A program made the translations under genes and the position numbers. Below are positions 63,649-64,000 of a stretch of DNA of 64,000 nt, in pieces. The notes under the pieces are model-generated. The model was given only the letters and a program-made list of their open reading frames with translations, made no database searches and was not told where the DNA came from. Origin of the DNA: Pseudanabaena sp. (GTDB taxonomy: Bacteria; Cyanobacteriota; Cyanobacteriia; Pseudanabaenales; Pseudanabaenaceae). The stretch is from contig QBMK01000002.1 of NCBI GenBank assembly GCA_003249035.1, positions 347,457 through 411,456 on the forward strand, given 5' to 3'. Numbering within the stretch: the stretch's first letter is position 1; the number at the start of each line of letters is the position of its first letter.

Positions 63649-64000
63649 ATGAAATCGATAAACTTGGCGGCGATCGATCTCAACTTATTAGTTGCTTTTG
63701 AGGCGTTGATGGAGCAGCGCAGCGTCACGAAAGCCGCCGAAAAACTCCAGATTGGACAACCAGCGATAAGCGCATCTCTCAATCGGTTGCGAGGTTTATT
63801 TGAGGATGATTTATTTGTGCGATTGGGAAGACAAATGCACCCAACCGTGAAAGCTCAAGCGATCGCACCGAGTATTTTGGCTGCTTTACAACAGATTCGC
63901 CACACGATCGTTTCCAGTCAATCCTTCGATGCGACTAATAGCGATCGCACTTTTAACATCGGCAGTGCTGATTACAGCAGTGTTGTGATTGTGCCGCCAC
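63649..64000 (+). CDS. LysR-family transcriptional regulator, partial at right edge
   Basis: ATG 63649 opens a frame to the window end (117 residues). The N-terminal winged helix is clear: LNLLVAFEALMEQRSVTKAA and QPAISASLNRLRGLFEDDLF, followed by the start of the ligand-binding domain (RTFNIGSADYSSVVIVPP). It lies 87 bases from the divergent SDR gene, a classic LysR arrangement. Confidence 0.88.
   Translation, partial: MKSINLAAIDLNLLVAFEALMEQRSVTKAAEKLQIGQPAISASLNRLRGLFEDDLFVRLGRQMHPTVKAQAIAPSILAALQQIRHTIVSSQSFDATNSDRTFNIGSADYSSVVIVPP

Overview
The window is chromosomal DNA of a cyanobacterium. The palindrome GCGATCGC (HIP1), typical of cyanobacterial chromosomes, is scattered through most genes, and the gene set fits: a ctaCDE cytochrome oxidase operon, an SLH-domain lipoprotein, DUF2997, RsgA/TusA-like/DnaJ, and a FemAB/DUF350/DUF4178 group. 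A filamentous Pseudanabaena-like organism is a guess from general resemblance, not a proof.

Layout. 1-5000: one giant minus-strand phosphatase gene, open at the left edge, with a three-copy Pho-box-like array upstream. 5385-7773: two different IS630-family elements inserted in a small ChrR-type cupin gene that belonged to a GST / PPOx-like / cupin operon facing a TetR gene. 9.8-17.6 kb: Kef-type antiporter, SLH lipoprotein, PHP protein, FAD oxidoreductase, response regulator, YidD, N-carbamoylputrescine amidase. 17.9-21.3 kb: aa3-type oxidase operon ctaCDE. 21.3-25.1 kb (minus): lipoprotein, rsgA, tusA-like, dnaJ, ferredoxin. 25.2-35.1 kb: LOG protein, a site-2-protease homologue with a degenerate metal site, queA, a catalytic-core-less ArgRS-like protein, K+ channel, rsmD, hydrolase, glycosyltransferase 9. 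35.2-42.5 kb: an unusual tyrosine recombinase with an inactive duplicated half, small membrane proteins, cytochrome b561-like protein, ParA, a mini DnaJ-type zinc-finger protein, a FecR lipoprotein, a MITE-like element and a VOC protein. 42.6-46.7 kb: a phosphatase gene with an in-frame stop, then a likely Fet3/Ftr1-like iron uptake set (cupredoxin oxidase, HHH lipoprotein, FTR1). 46.8-53.4 kb: acidic Trp repeat protein, tRNA-Leu(UAA), DUF350, FemAB, SpeE-like, DUF4178, der.

53.5-59.3 kb is an accessory island: a methyltransferase, a nucleotidyltransferase pair and a DUF4145/NACHT STAND ATPase gene broken by one amber codon and one frameshift. The genes are separated by repeats, including imperfect palindromes that look like integron attC sites, and the ATPase gene has no HIP1 site that I can see. 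59.3-64 kb holds a monooxygenase-like protein, an SMP-30-like propeller, three NAD(P)-binding oxidoreductases, gene remnants and a LysR gene cut by the right edge.

A second theme is long, nearly perfect palindromes in many intergenic gaps. Some end genes and act as terminators. Others sit in divergent or promoter regions, and at least two share a composite two-hairpin structure, which suggests a mobile palindromic repeat family.
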